Origin: Planctomycetota bacterium
GTDB lineage: Bacteria > Planctomycetota > UBA8108 > UBA1146 > JAJFFE01
Reading direction: 5' to 3'
NCBI GenBank assembly: GCA_021776775.1
Contig: JAJFFE010000100.1
Location: forward strand, 1 to 49,289
DNA: 49,289 bases
Position numbers and translations under genes: made by a program. The stretch's first letter is position 1; each line of letters begins with the position of its first letter. The notes under the pieces are model-generated. The model was not told where the DNA came from, searched no databases, and saw only the letters and a program-made list of their open reading frames with translations. This document shows, piece by piece, positions 8,243-18,800 of this stretch.

Positions 8243-9952
8243 TCACGCTGGACGTGAATCGGGAAGTGTTCCGGCCGCAAGTTCACGCTCGAGTTGCTCG
8301 CGGAGTTTGAACTTTTGGATCTTACCCGTGATGGTCATCGGATACTGGTCGACGATCTTCCAGTAGCGTGGAATCTTGAAGTGAGCGATCTTGTCTTTGC
8401 AGAGTTGCCGGAACTCTCCGGGAGTCGGGGGGGAGTCGACGCGTGGTCCGTGCAGTCGGATGCAAGCGGCCAGCTCTTCTCCGAGTTTCGGGTCGGCGAC
8501 CCCGATCACTTGCGCGTCGGCGACCATGTCGATCCCATACAGGAATTCCTCGATCTCGCGCGGGTAGATGTTCTCTCCTCCGCGAATGATCATGTTCTTG
8601 ATCCGCCCTGTGATCCGAACGTAGCCTGCCTTATCCATGGTCCCGGTGTCTCCGGAATGAAGCCAGCCGTCGTCGTCGATCGCCTGGCCCGTCGCCTCGG
8701 GATTGTTGTCGTACCCCTTCATCACCATGTATCCCCGGAAGCAGATCTCGCCCGGGGTGTCGTACGGGACGGTCTTGCCGGTGGCGGGATCGATGATCTT
8801 GAGCTCCTGGTGGGGCATGACTCGGCCTACTGTGCTGACCCTTTGCTCGAGGGTGTCGTCGAGGCGCGTCAGGGTGGTCGCCGGGGACGCTTCGGTCTGG
8901 CCGTAGGCGGTGACGATTTCACGCATGTGCATGCGGCTCTCGACTCGCTTCATCAACGCTTCCGGGCAAGGCGCTCCCGCCATGATCCCGCCGCGCAAGG
9001 ATGACAAATCACAAGACTCGAATTCGGGGTCGTCGAGTTGAGCGATGAACATGGTCGGGACACCGTGCAGGATGGTGCACCGCTCGGAGTCGATCGCGCG
9101 CAAGGTCGCGGCCGGGTCGAAGGCGGGGCTGGGGATGACGACGGTGGCGCCGTGCGTCACTGCCCCGAGGGTCGAGACCACCATGCCGAAGCAGTGGTAG
9201 AACGGAACCGGCACGCAGACCCGGTCCTCCGGTCCGAGATTCAGGAGTTCGCCGACGGAGAAGGCGTTGTTCAGGATGTTGTGGTGCGTCAGCAGTACGC
9301 CCTTGGGGAAGCCCGTCGTTCCCGACGTGTATTGAATGTTGATGACGTCGTCGATGTCGAGCTCCGCCTCGGCCTCGACCAGCGCGGCATCTTCGAGCTC
9401 TTCACCAAGCTCCGCAAACGACTGCCAGGTCAACATTCCGGGGTGCTCTTCGGAGCCGACGAAGATCACACTCTTCAGTTCCGGAAAGCGCCGTGAATCC
9501 AGCTGCCCCGGCTCGCACTCCTTCGCCTCGGGGCATACCTCGTAGAACATGTCGAGGTAGTTCGAACTCTTGAACGCCTCGATAAGCAGAAGCGCATTGA
9601 CCCGCGATTCCTTGAGTACGTACTCGAGCTCGTGCGCGCGGTAGGCGGGATTGACGTTGACCAGGATCGCGCCGATCCGCGCGGTCGCGAACTGAGCGAC
9701 CATCCATTCGTAGTTGTTGATCGACCAGATCGCCACCCGGTCGCCGCGTCCGATCCCCAGCTTCAAGAACGCCTTCGCCGCGCGGTTGACGACACCCACG
9801 AACTCGCGGTACGTGAACCGCAACCTCTGTGGAATCGACACCAAGATCTCGCGCTCCGGGTAGAGGCTGACTTGCCGATTCAGATTCTCGCCGACGGTCT
9901 CACCCAGAAGCGGAGTCGACGACCCACAGTGCTCGTAGCTTCGGCCGCGCAT
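8243..9952 (-). CDS. Fatty-acyl-CoA synthetase (AMP-dependent ligase)
   Basis: A 569-residue ANL-superfamily enzyme that adenylates a carboxylic acid with ATP and transfers it to CoA. The ATG at 9952 is chosen because GAGGGG lies six bases before it; an upstream GTG at 9976 lacks such a site. All core motifs are visible: P-loop YTSGTTGFPKG (residues ~208-218), YGQTEASPAT, the ATP-binding LHSGDTGTMD, the hinge GRIKNMIIRGGENIYP and the catalytic-lysine region MTITGKIQKFKLRE. Length and motifs match medium/long-chain fatty-acyl-CoA ligases of the FadD/AlkK-like group. The exact chain length is not readable. It is a single gene, with beta-oxidation or lipid activation as likely roles. Confidence 0.93.
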   Translation of the reverse strand: MRGRSYEHCGSSTPLLGETVGENLNRQVSLYPEREILVSIPQRLRFTYREFVGVVNRAAKAFLKLGIGRGDRVAIWSINNYEWMVAQFATARIGAILVNVNPAYRAHELEYVLKESRVNALLLIEAFKSSNYLDMFYEVCPEAKECEPGQLDSRRFPELKSVIFVGSEEHPGMLTWQSFAELGEELEDAALVEAEAELDIDDVINIQYTSGTTGFPKGVLLTHHNILNNAFSVGELLNLGPEDRVCVPVPFYHCFGMVVSTLGAVTHGATVVIPSPAFDPAATLRAIDSERCTILHGVPTMFIAQLDDPEFESCDLSSLRGGIMAGAPCPEALMKRVESRMHMREIVTAYGQTEASPATTLTRLDDTLEQRVSTVGRVMPHQELKIIDPATGKTVPYDTPGEICFRGYMVMKGYDNNPEATGQAIDDDGWLHSGDTGTMDKAGYVRITGRIKNMIIRGGENIYPREIEEFLYGIDMVADAQVIGVADPKLGEELAACIRLHGPRVDSPPTPGEFRQLCKDKIAHFKIPRYWKIVDQYPMTITGKIQKFKLREQLERELAAGTLPDSRPA

Positions 9953-10145
9953 CGCGGTCCCCTCGGTTGGCGTCACTTCGCAAAACTAGCTGCGATCGGG
10001 CAGCGCAACTCGCGCTCCAGACCGTCGACTATCGAAAGACGTCGAGAGGGCCCGCTGACCGTCCCGTTTCCCAAAGGCGAGACGCGGTTCGCCGTTTCGC
10101 GACTACGGCTTCACGGCGCACCACAACAAGGACTGGCTGTTCGAG

Positions 10146-10667
10146 TCAGCTGCTGCGTCTATCGCCCCGACCCAGTGCAGCGCGAGGTTGACGGAGCTGA
10201 ATTACCATTCCTGCCATGACGCCGCGAAGCCAGCCGAGGACGAGTAGCCGCGGGACCCACGACAGGGTCCACTTTCCCCGAACCTCGACCGAGAGGATCG
10301 AACCCTCGTCGCGATCTTCGAGGCGGTAGACCAAAACGTGGGGGAATCCGGTGGTCATGCCGCGGAGGGAGATGTCACTGAACGTGTATCCTCGACCGTC
10401 GGTCCACTCGAGGATTCGACCGGCGCGATCGACTCGGAAGGGCCCCCAGCCGTGTCTCAGGATGAACGGTGTTCCGGGTTTTGCGTCGGTGAGATTGGGT
10501 ATGACTTCTTGGTGGAGAGGGTCACGAGTGACGAACGTTCCGAAGTGACGCATGTGCTCCCACACCTCGTCGCGGGGAGCGGAGAGCGACAACGTTACCC
10601 GCAGTCGGACCCGACCGTCGTCACGCAGTTCGAAGAAGTGACTATCGCCGAAGAGAGAGTCGAGCAC
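10146..10667 (-). CDS. SRPBCC-fold (START/polyketide cyclase-like) protein
   Basis: A 173-residue protein. The GTG at 10667 is preceded by AAGGAG and overlaps the end of the upstream SRPBCC gene by 26 bp, so the pair looks translationally coupled. The pattern (LRVTLSLSAPRDEVWEHMRHFGTF at the N terminus, a central beta sheet with GYTFSDI, a C-terminal amphipathic helix) is that of the helix-grip SRPBCC fold, which binds hydrophobic ligands in a deep pocket. There is no signal peptide. The C terminus (PRLLVLGWLRGVMAGMVIQL) is hydrophobic enough to sit against a membrane. Ligand and role are unknown. Confidence 0.72.
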   Translation of the reverse strand: MLDSLFGDSHFFELRDDGRVRLRVTLSLSAPRDEVWEHMRHFGTFVTRDPLHQEVIPNLTDAKPGTPFILRHGWGPFRVDRAGRILEWTDGRGYTFSDISLRGMTTGFPHVLVYRLEDRDEGSILSVEVRGKWTLSWVPRLLVLGWLRGVMAGMVIQLRQPRAALGRGDRRSS

Positions 10668-11607
10668 CGGTCCCGTTCTCCTTCCGTACCTCGTTCTCGA
10701 TGCCGTCGAGAATGAAAGCGTGGAACTCCGATACGATCCACCACTCCACCAGCGCCCATGCAAAGCGCGGTCGAAGGTGAGCGTCGTAGCTAGTGGTGAG
10801 CGTCAGTTGAGTACCACCGGATGGTCTTTCCTCCAGTTCGAAGCCACCCCAGGACAGTGTGGCGGAGCGTTCGAACCCGAAGTTGTGGTCGGTAACTTCG
10901 AACCGATAGCAACGCGACGGCTTCCACACGGTCGTGCGCTTGTGAACGAATCCTTCTTCGTACCGGCACCGTTGCTCGTCACCGACCCGCTCCGGGCGAC
11001 CATCGACTTGAACCGGGCGCGGAAACAAGCGAACGAGTCCGAGCGGACGATTGATCGATACCCTCTCGTACGTCACGAGCGAACTCCAGACGGCGTCGGG
11101 CGAGGCATCGAACATCCGAACACTCCGTTGCTGCACGAGGTGGCGATCCAACGGTCGGCTGCCCTCGGCTGCTCCCCAGGCCAGCGGCACCAAGAAGAGG
11201 CAAACTCCCCAGCGGCTGACCAAGAGTGCACCGAGCCAAGTCGCTCGCGAGACGTAGCCGAGTTGAGCTCCAATGAACGCGGGGGGCAACCAAGTCAAGA
11301 TCGCCCCGACAGTGCAGACGCCCCCGATCAAGCCGAAGAAGCCGAGCGTGCACGCGATGAAGCAAGTCACTAGAGGATGAACGACCGCACCCCACGCGGT
11401 TTTACGGTCACTGAGCGCGGCGAGGATGGTTGCCAGGATGAACGGCACGACGAGCGTCAATGCAACTCCGACATGGGGGGACATGAGGAGGATCACCGAA
11501 CTGACGAGAACCGCCGATAGTGCAGCCGCCATACCGCGACGCCATTGCGTCGGTCGACTGGGCGGCGGCGCGTCGTTCTTGTCAGCCGTCGGATGGAGTT
11601 CACTCAT
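10642..11607 (-). CDS. Membrane protein with C-terminal SRPBCC domain
   Basis: A 321-residue protein starting at ATG 11607 with GAGG five bases upstream. After a polar start, four or five hydrophobic segments lie within residues ~25-155 (for example AALSAVLVSSVILLM, and LVVPFILATILAAL). They are followed by a soluble domain from ~165: SVRMFDASPDAVWSSLVTYERV, then W..FELEERPSGGTQLTLTTSYDAHL, which is an SRPBCC/polyketide-cyclase-like fold. It is the first gene of a two-gene operon with the smaller SRPBCC protein. The two domains may handle the same hydrophobic ligand at the membrane. No enzymatic motif is seen. Confidence 0.75.
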   Translation of the reverse strand: MSELHPTADKNDAPPPSRPTQWRRGMAAALSAVLVSSVILLMSPHVGVALTLVVPFILATILAALSDRKTAWGAVVHPLVTCFIACTLGFFGLIGGVCTVGAILTWLPPAFIGAQLGYVSRATWLGALLVSRWGVCLFLVPLAWGAAEGSRPLDRHLVQQRSVRMFDASPDAVWSSLVTYERVSINRPLGLVRLFPRPVQVDGRPERVGDEQRCRYEEGFVHKRTTVWKPSRCYRFEVTDHNFGFERSATLSWGGFELEERPSGGTQLTLTTSYDAHLRPRFAWALVEWWIVSEFHAFILDGIENEVRKENGTGARLSLRR

Positions 11608-11734
11608 CGGTCCTCAATTTCTGTCGTGACAGAATAGACAGAAACTACGGGCGAGCCAAGAACGGCAGGAGTTCCGAGCCCCCGAGCCAGTTTGTTGATC
11701 GCGGGTCTACGCTCGAACACGGCGAGATGAACAG

Positions 11735-11767
11735 AACCGCCGCGGGACGGGGTCCGGCGACGGTTCG
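11735..11767. repeat. REP-like hairpin, copy 2 of the 25-bp dispersed motif
   Basis: The motif at 11742-11766 matches 7776-7800 at 24 of 25 positions. Here a left arm is also present, so GAACCG at 11735 pairs with CGGTTC at 11761-11766, CGC pairs with GCG, and GGAC pairs with GTCC around a GGG loop. It sits between two minus-strand genes (ends 11810, starts 11607) and could act as a terminator-like or REP element. There is no T-tract. Confidence 0.5.
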
Positions 11768-11809
11768 ATTTGGACGTGTCATTCAGATTCACCACGGTAT
11801 GCGTATCGT

Positions 11810-12019
11810 TCAGAAGGGGCTCAACTCCCCTCGGTGACGCTCGGCCTCGGCTCGTCGCAGGAAGGCGTCGCGTTCGCGAACGCAGTGGAACTCTCGTCTT
11901 CCCAAGGCACGACGGACCATTTGCACGGCTTTGGAAGCGAGCTTCGTGAACGAAAGTAGGGACTTGGACTGTTCCCGCACCAACGCGCGGGAGCTTGCGT
12001 TTTTACTCAGACTGAACAT
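11810..12019 (-). CDS. Small basic protein of unknown function
   Basis: A 69-residue ORF starting at ATG 12019, with GGAAGAG nine bases upstream inside the end of the preceding small ORF. The start codon overlaps the upstream stop (12007) by 13 bp, as in coupled genes. The product is Arg/Ser/Ala-rich with a likely amphipathic helix and a C-terminal charged helix (RERDAFLRRAEAERHRGE). No family is recognised. It is supported only by its ribosome binding site and coupling. Confidence 0.4.
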   Translation of the reverse strand: MFSLSKNASSRALVREQSKSLLSFTKLASKAVQMVRRALGRREFHCVRERDAFLRRAEAERHRGELSPF

Positions 12020-12147
12020 CGTTTTCTCTTCCGTTTTCTGAAGCGCGATTCACTGACTGCGAATTGGGTCGACCACGGGGTGCTGGTTTGCGTGGTACAG
12101 AACATGTCGAGGTCGGTGGTTCCGACGGGTGCGTAAATGCGAAACAT
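12007..12147 (-). CDS. Very small protein with basic C terminus
   Basis: A 46-residue ORF starting at ATG 12147, with a strong AAAGGGG site. It begins MFRIYAPVGTTDLDMFC and ends in RFRKRKRKRCSV. It contains two cysteines and no membrane segment. It is coupled by overlap to the 11810-12019 ORF. No family is recognised. Conservation in related genomes would decide whether it is translated. Confidence 0.38.
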   Translation of the reverse strand: MFRIYAPVGTTDLDMFCTTQTSTPWSTQFAVSESRFRKRKRKRCSV

Positions 12148-12519
12148 CGAATCCCCTTTCGGGAGAAACTGAGGTTGGTGCGAGCAAGCTCGCGGAGATG
12201 TCACGTGTCGACACACGTCGACACGACGATTGAGTTCTTGGGGATGGGCCGAGCGTTCGGGTCAGCACGAGCATTGAGGTTCGAAGCGTGAGTTCGGTAG
12301 CTCACGCTTGGAAACAGCAACGTCGAACGTCGAGCGATGCAATCAGCGCAAACGGCGGAAACGAATCGCTGGACCGAACTTCAGACGCGTGGGTAGATCA
12401 GGTTCGCCTGAGTGCTAAATCTCAAAGGCGGACCGCGACGACAAACGTCGAGGACCACACGGGCTCGTTCAGGGGAAGAGCCTCGTTCGAGAGAAACCAC
12501 TTGTCAGCTGGGAGCGGCG
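12148..12519. other. Gap between small ORFs
   Basis: No convincing gene is seen on either strand. The stretch lies upstream of the two coupled small ORFs on the minus strand and should hold their promoter; no clear -10/-35 pair could be assigned. Confidence 0.4.
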
Positions 12520-12663
12520 TTAGCCGTTGCGCGGGCACTGATTCCACGGCTGTCGTGCGGGACAGCCGTTCGGTCGGTGCAAATAGGCAAGGACTTGGGA
12601 GCCGCAGCCAGTGATATCGAACCGGGTCTGGATCTGCGTCTGAGTAAGCATTTGCTCGATCAT
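12520..12663 (-). CDS. Very small Gln/Cys-containing protein
   Basis: A 47-residue ORF whose ATG at 12663 follows GAAGGGAG at ideal spacing, one of the best ribosome binding sites in the window. The product starts MIEQMLTQTQIQTRFDITGC and has three cysteines (a C..C..C pattern in the last 30 residues). No signal peptide and no family are recognised. The in-frame extension upstream to ATG 12756 lacks an equivalent site. Confidence 0.4.
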   Translation of the reverse strand: MIEQMLTQTQIQTRFDITGCGSQVLAYLHRPNGCPARQPWNQCPRNG

Positions 12664-13147
12664 GTTGGCTCCCTTCGTTGAGGATAGTACTTGGCCCAAT
12701 GCGGGGTAGACGATCGCCGTAGCAGAATCCCCCAAGGCTTTTCGGATTTTTCTCACTGTTTCTTTGGGGGAAGGATGCAGGTTTCTCGCGAGGCCAATAG
12801 CGAGCCTCCGTCACGGATACGACGCGAACCTCGCAACATTTCAATCGACTCATGACTCCGGAGTGATGGCCAGAGCGATGGGCAGCGCCGCGCGCCTCCG
12901 GTCGCTGACCATTGTCAGCACCAACCCAAAGGCGGGGAGGCCCCAAGCTGTTGAGTTCCAACTCGGCGCTTGCAGCGAACCGCGCGGCAGTCACGTGTGA
13001 TGTCACGTTTTCACCCGTACGATTTCACATCGTCCGGGCGAAGTTTCATCACCCGATCCGAGCTCTCCGGAGCGCATAGTCACTCTGGAACAACGCGTAG
13101 CAATCCGAAATGCGATCGACTCCGAGCAGCCTACGAACTGCTCCCGC
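12664..13147. other. Intergenic stretch without a recognised gene
   Basis: The space lies between the 12663 small ORF and the end of the frameshifted dockerin gene. A 194-codon minus-strand frame crosses it but has no domain-like pattern and no good start. A promoter for the small ORF is expected at the left end; nothing else is seen. Confidence 0.4.
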
Positions 13148-15543
13148 TCACGGGCAGGTCGAGATGGCGCAGTCGAGCCCATCGGCGGTGGGGTCGACGC
13201 CGCACGTCGTCGGTGGGGGAAGCGTCGTGCCGAGCCCGGCGAAGAGCAGGTCTAGGACGGTGACGGCATCGGCCACGTCGGTAGCGCCGTCGTCATTGGC
13301 ATCGCACGCGTCCTCGCATGGCCCAAACGACGCGCTTCCGAACAGCAGGTCGAGGAGCGAGATGGCGTCGCCAATGTCGATCGTTGCGTCGGAATTACAG
13401 TTCCCACGCGTAAACGATCCCTGACACGAATCGATGACGCCGTCGCTGTCTGTGTCGAAGCCGGCGAGGAGGTCGCAATCGTCAGGGGTCTCGTTCCAGT
13501 TGCAATCTTCGATCTCAGACTCCCAACGAAGCATGGCACCTGTGTCGCGCCAAGCGGTGTAGATCTCATCGATCCCATCGCCATCGCTGTCGGCGGTGTT
13601 CAACACTCGAATCTCGAACGGAGTCCACCGGCGGAGCTCGAGTTCGACTAGCTCACCGGTGTGCGTCGTGAAGATTGCGAATCCTTGATCCTCACGATCG
13701 ATGACAAGGAGTTCGGGTCGATCGTCGCCGTTCAATTCGACCACGCGTGTTTCGTTGGCGAATACCTGACCCGGCTGCAGGACCGGAAGCGAGAGGCTGC
13801 CCTGCCCGTCACCGTAGAATACGGCGAATTGAGGATCCCCTGCGAAGATCGACCCAGAGTTGGCGGTGGCGTTGCTGACAACATCGAGGTGACCGTCTCC
13901 GTTGACGTCGATCGCCGAGGCGTGGTCGTTGTGATCCGCGCCGGGAAAGTTGACGGCGGGATCGAAGTCGCGGCCGGGTTTGCCGAACACGATCCGCATG
14001 TCATCCAGATTGCGATCGGGCAGCACGATATCGATGCGTCCGTCTTCATCGAAGTCACCCAGTGCAAAGTCATCCGGATTGTTTGTCGGAACGTCCACGA
14101 CGCGGGGTAGGAAGTCTCGGTTCCCGAGGCTGAAGTAGACGACGACGGTTGGCTAACCCAGAATTGACTATGTGCCGCAATGTCGGGACGGCCGTCACCG
14201 TCAAAGTCCGCCACCTGAATCCTCCGAGGGTCACTCATGAAGAAGACGGTGGGGGATCGCTCAAACGTTCCGTCTCCGAGTCCCCAATAGAAGTTCACGT
14301 TGTCCAGGTCCGGTCCGGCGCTTCCCGCTTCCACTCCAACCGCGAGATCAAGGAACCCATCGTCGTCGAAGTCTGCGGTGACGATTCCGCGATCTTCTGG
14401 ACGTCCAACGAGGGGAAGCTCTTGGACGACGTTGAAGCCGGCTCCGTCTCCGAGCGCGATGACGACTCGATCTACGGTGATGGGATCTTGACCAATCTCT
14501 CCGTAGGCGGAGTCAGCCACGCCGTCGCCATCAAAGTCACCAACGGTGTGGGACTGCACAGCGAAGTACGGCACCGAGAAGAGCTCGGCCGGCGCCAAGG
14601 CCTCGCTCCGATCCAGTCGGCCGTTTCCATCGCAATCGCCAAGGTCTAGTTCGCAGACGTCTAAGATCTGGTTGCCATCGGCGTCGCCATCGAGCCCGAG
14701 CTGGCATCGATCGGCGGTGCCGTTCCCGTCGCAGTCAGACAGATCGAGACAAACGAGGGCCGAGCCCGCCGGACGGATGGCCATCGCGGAAACGATCAGG
14801 TTGTTGTCGATCTCCCCGACGGTTTGCGCGGTAAACGTCTCCGGGTCCAAGATCGACAGGGTCGAACGATTGCTCCGATCCCAAGCCACGTACCAAGTGC
14901 CGGTATCGCTCCAGTCGATTCCCATGCCAGCGTCGGCAACCGTATCAAAGTTGAGCGCGGGACCCACTCCAACCGTACCGCCGCAAATCGTCGCGAGGCG
15001 CGTTCGGTCGTGATCGTGAAGGAAGATCTGCCCGCATCCGTCGACCGACATGGCTCGCGCCCGCAGATACTCGGAGTCGGTAGTAAACGACTGCTCGATG
15101 GTCAGCGCCGCGGTGCCGGTATCGATGGAGTAGAGACTCGCTTGACTCGTACCACCAATCTCATACGCGTAGCCGAGCATGCGGTCGTTGAGCGGATCGT
15201 AAGCAAGGTTGCGCATGAAGTAGTCGGGCGGAAGGTCGAGGTCGCCGACATAGGTCGCAGAGCCATCGACCATGTCGATCGTGTACAGAGAGAAGATGCT
15301 GACATCGTTGAGATCGTACGCAACCGCGTACAGAGTTCCCGCCCCGTCGAACTCGAGCCCACCGAACTGGTGATCGGAAACTCCGGTGCTGCCAACGAGC
15401 GTCGGACTTTCGATAGCACTCGAGTCGACCTGCCAGATCTGACTCGGATTCGACTCGGCCCCCACGAACCAGATCTCAGCTCCGCAAAGAACACGCGGGA
15501 ACAGAAACGTAGCTAACAACCCGAAAACGATGGTCCATCGCAT
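13148..15543 (-). pseudogene. Secreted propeller/FG-GAP/dockerin protein gene with one frameshift
   Basis: The ATG at 15543 has GAGGAG five bases upstream, followed by a signal peptide (MRWTIVFGLLATFLFPRVLCGA). An N-terminal beta-propeller-like domain of the DUF4394 or LVIVD style precedes two Asp-rich linkers (DCDGNGTADRCQLG type) and FG-GAP/VCBS repeats (VADFDGDGRPDIAA). The frame breaks near 14155-14160: after FWVS the reading must move by one missing base to continue TVVVYFSLGNRDF and further FG-GAP repeats. The second frame ends at 13148 with a dockerin-like pair of EF-hand loops (DATIDIGDAISLLDLLF and DGATDVADAVTVLDLLF) and a cysteine tail ending ISTCP. Both halves are well preserved, so this is either a very recent mutation or a sequencing error. 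The role is extracellular, probably protein-protein or carbohydrate contact. Confidence 0.85.
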
Positions 15544-15876
15544 GGAGTCTCCTCAGAGTGTCACGGCGATTCGATGCCCAGAGCCACTTTGCAACATTGG
15601 ATTTCCTCGAAGGTCACGCTGAGCCCCCAGCGCTTGCCCCCGCGTTGAGCGCCTCCGAATGGGTCGAACGAGGCGCTCCAGAGCAACCCAGCCATCGTAG
15701 CGGAGGAGATCGAGCCGCGCCCGGACATTCGTGATGTCGTCCCTGTCGATCGCTCAGTCCCAGAAGAACCGGGCCTATGCAAACTCCCGGGAGCGTCGAC
15801 ACGACGTCCTCGGCTCGCTCTACGAGCGGTCATTCCGGCGCACATCGCCCGAGATGAGACTCGCCGACGTCCCGAG
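15544..15876. other. Gap between kinase 3' end and dockerin gene start
   Basis: No gene-like pattern is seen. The right part follows the kinase stop codon, and the left part must carry the promoter of the minus-strand gene starting at 15543. Only the GAGGAG ribosome binding site at its edge is clear. Confidence 0.5.
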
Positions 15877-18800
15877 TCACCGAGGCGCGCACACCTGCTT
15901 GGCCTCGATGATCTCAGGCGCGAGTGGATTCGGAGTTGTGGCGAGGGCTTGGTCAAGCAGTTCCCGAGCGCGGACGTCATCGCCGAGTCGATGTTCGGTC
16001 ATGGCGAGGAAGCACACCGAGGGCCACGCAGCGGGACCGTGGTAGAGTTCAATGGCCTTCTTCAGCGTGACTCTGGCTGCCAGGTAGTCGCCTAGTCGAT
16101 ACTGCGCAACACCAAGTGTACGGAGTAGGATGGCTTCCTTGGGATGCAGGATCGTCAAATCCTGCGCAATGAGATGGGCGCGCCGATGCTGTTCGGCGCT
16201 TGCGTCACGACTCAGCCATTCCCATGCACGATCAGAAAGGAGCTGATGGCTATCGCCTCGGAGTCGTGCACTCCTCAGGGTGACTCGCTTCATCGCTTCG
16301 GATAGGGATTGATCTGTCTTGATCTGATCGACGATTTCGCTGCACAACATCCCGCTAGCGCCGATGCTTTCGAAGTACCTCTGGCCTGCGCGGCGGATCG
16401 ATTCGGTAATGATCGGCTTGGTGCTCGCCCTCTTCGCAGTCCCCGCGTCGAAGAAGGTCATTCCGCCGTAGTCTCCGAACGCGATTTGTTCACCATCGGG
16501 GCTGAACTTGACGTTCCAGATCCAGCTATCGCCTCTCGCCACCGTCGTCAACGAAGCGCCGCTTGCGCTATGCCATAACTTTATCAGGCCGTCGTAGCCG
16601 GTGGTGAGTAGGCGACGTCCGTCGGGACTGTAGGACACTGTTAGCGCGGCGCGACTGTGTGCGTCGAGTACTCGGATGACATCGCCGGAATCGCAATCCA
16701 CGATCCGGACCTTGCCGTCACCGGCGGCAAAAGCCACTTCCGAACCGTCGGGATCAAATGACACGAACACCTCAGCCCAAGCAGAATCACTCAGGTGTGA
16801 AGTGCGCCCGTCCTCGACTTCATAGAGAATGAGGTCGCCGAAGTCGCTGCCGATGGCAACGCGGTCACCGTTGCTGCTCATCGCGATGCTGCGTAGGTGC
16901 ATACCGCGCGCGATTGTGGCGGTGCGCTTTGGCGCGACACCGTCGTGAAGCTCAGCAAGGGTCGGAAGCTCCCACACTGAAGCTCCACCGCTCGTACCGG
17001 CGACCGCGAGGCGACTCCCAGAGCCATCGAATGCTAAAGAGCGGATCGCTCTACCCCCCGTTTCGATTCGTTGGATGGGCCGCAGTTGATCCGAATCCCA
17101 AAGCACCACGCTCCCATCTCCATGACCAGTAAGCACAAGTTCTTCGGAAGGGCTCGCGACAACAGATAGCGGGAGCAGGCATTGATAGCTGCGCAATGGT
17201 CGTTTCTGTTGCGGGTCCCATTCGATCAGAACACCACTTGAGTCAGCAGAGTAGAGTCGAGAGCCGAGCCTGGCGTAGCAAAGGTACTTGGGCAGCCAAG
17301 TGGCCGAATGCAGACGACCGCTGCACAAGTCGCTCGAAGTTCTCCACTCTACGAGTTCACCGTTTTCTGTGCCGGCTACGATCTTCGCATCGTCACTACT
17401 GATTGCCACCGACATCAGACGACAGCGCCAGATGCGCTTGGCGAGTTGGTCGCCTGTCTCGAAGTCCCAGAGTCGCAGCGAACGATCGCCCGAGACCGAT
17501 GCCAGCCATGAGCCATCTCGGCAAAACGCCAAGTCCCAAACTTGCTTGAAGTGGCCGCGAAGCACCCGGCGAAGAGTGAGGTCAGAAAGATCCCAAACAT
17601 CGATGTCCCCGTCGTACCCCCCGGTGACAAGGCTCTTACCGTCGGGCGAGAAGAGCAGCGGGCAACGATCCTGTCGATGGACTTGTCCGGTTTTGATGAC
17701 ACCCATCAACTCTCGACGACCGAGGTGCCACAACTGCACTGCATCCCCGCTGGTTATCCCGATGAGGTCAGGGTCGACGGGTGAAACGGCGACGGACAGC
17801 ACACGGGGACCGCTACTGGGAATCTCGAACAAGGACGCCAAATCGTTGGCTCGCAACACCCGCAGTTTCGAGTCCGAGCAAGCGAGAAGCAGCCGCTGTT
17901 GCGACGCATCGAATCTCACGTCGTGAATTGAGGCATTGAACTTCGTTTCGATGAACTCGCCACCTGGCATCTCTTGCAAGCGAACGTGACCATCTATCGT
18001 GGCGGAAACGAGCCTCGAGCCGTCGGCGTTCAGATGGAAGGCCCGCAGGTCTCCAGGCTTGGTCCAGAAATGCTGAATCGTGGAGTCCGCCAAGTCCCAA
18101 CTGCGCAACGCTCCACCGCCACTACAATTGACGACTTTCTGCGTTAGTCGATCGAACTGAAGCTTCCAGATGCGGCTGCGCGCAGGCTGTATTTTCTTCT
18201 CGTAGGTGCGAATCTGGCTCTCTAGATAACGCCATTCCCAGCCGCGGTGCTCCGCCGGGCATAGGTCGAGTTCTCGACGGAGAGCGACGACGTCGTTCTC
18301 ATCGGCATGAGTCGCCGCAGCAGCAAGATGCGTACGATACTCGGCAAGTGACAGCTCTTGCTGTATCGCCTCCACCGCCACGTGGGCCTGTTCGACCATG
18401 TCAGTTGCAGCCTCGGCGCGGGTGCGTTCGGTTTCGGCGTGACGGCGTTCTGAAGCAACCAGCTGATCGCGCGCGGTTGTGGTGGCGTTCTCGACCACCT
18501 CGTAGAGCGCGATCGAAACGCCGACGCCGCCGATCGCCAACCCGCACAGGGCCGTCAACAGCAGGACGCGGTACCTAAGAAGCAGCTTTAGCGATCGATC
18601 CGCGATGCTCGGTGGACGCGCAACAACGGGTTGATGGTGCAGGTATCGCTCGATGTCGTCCGCCATCGCGGCAGCCGACTGGTAGCGCTTCGCCGGATCC
18701 TTGGCGATGGCTTTCAGGGCGATCCAGTCGAGATCACCGCGGAGTTTTCGACGCAGTACGCCAACGGAAGTGCTTCGTCGAGCCGCCGTAATCTTGCTCG

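Noticed and set aside
15561..15980. A 139-codon minus-strand frame overlapping the kinase 3' end
   Set aside because: It overlaps the well-supported kinase reading frame, is Arg/Ser-rich and has no motif.
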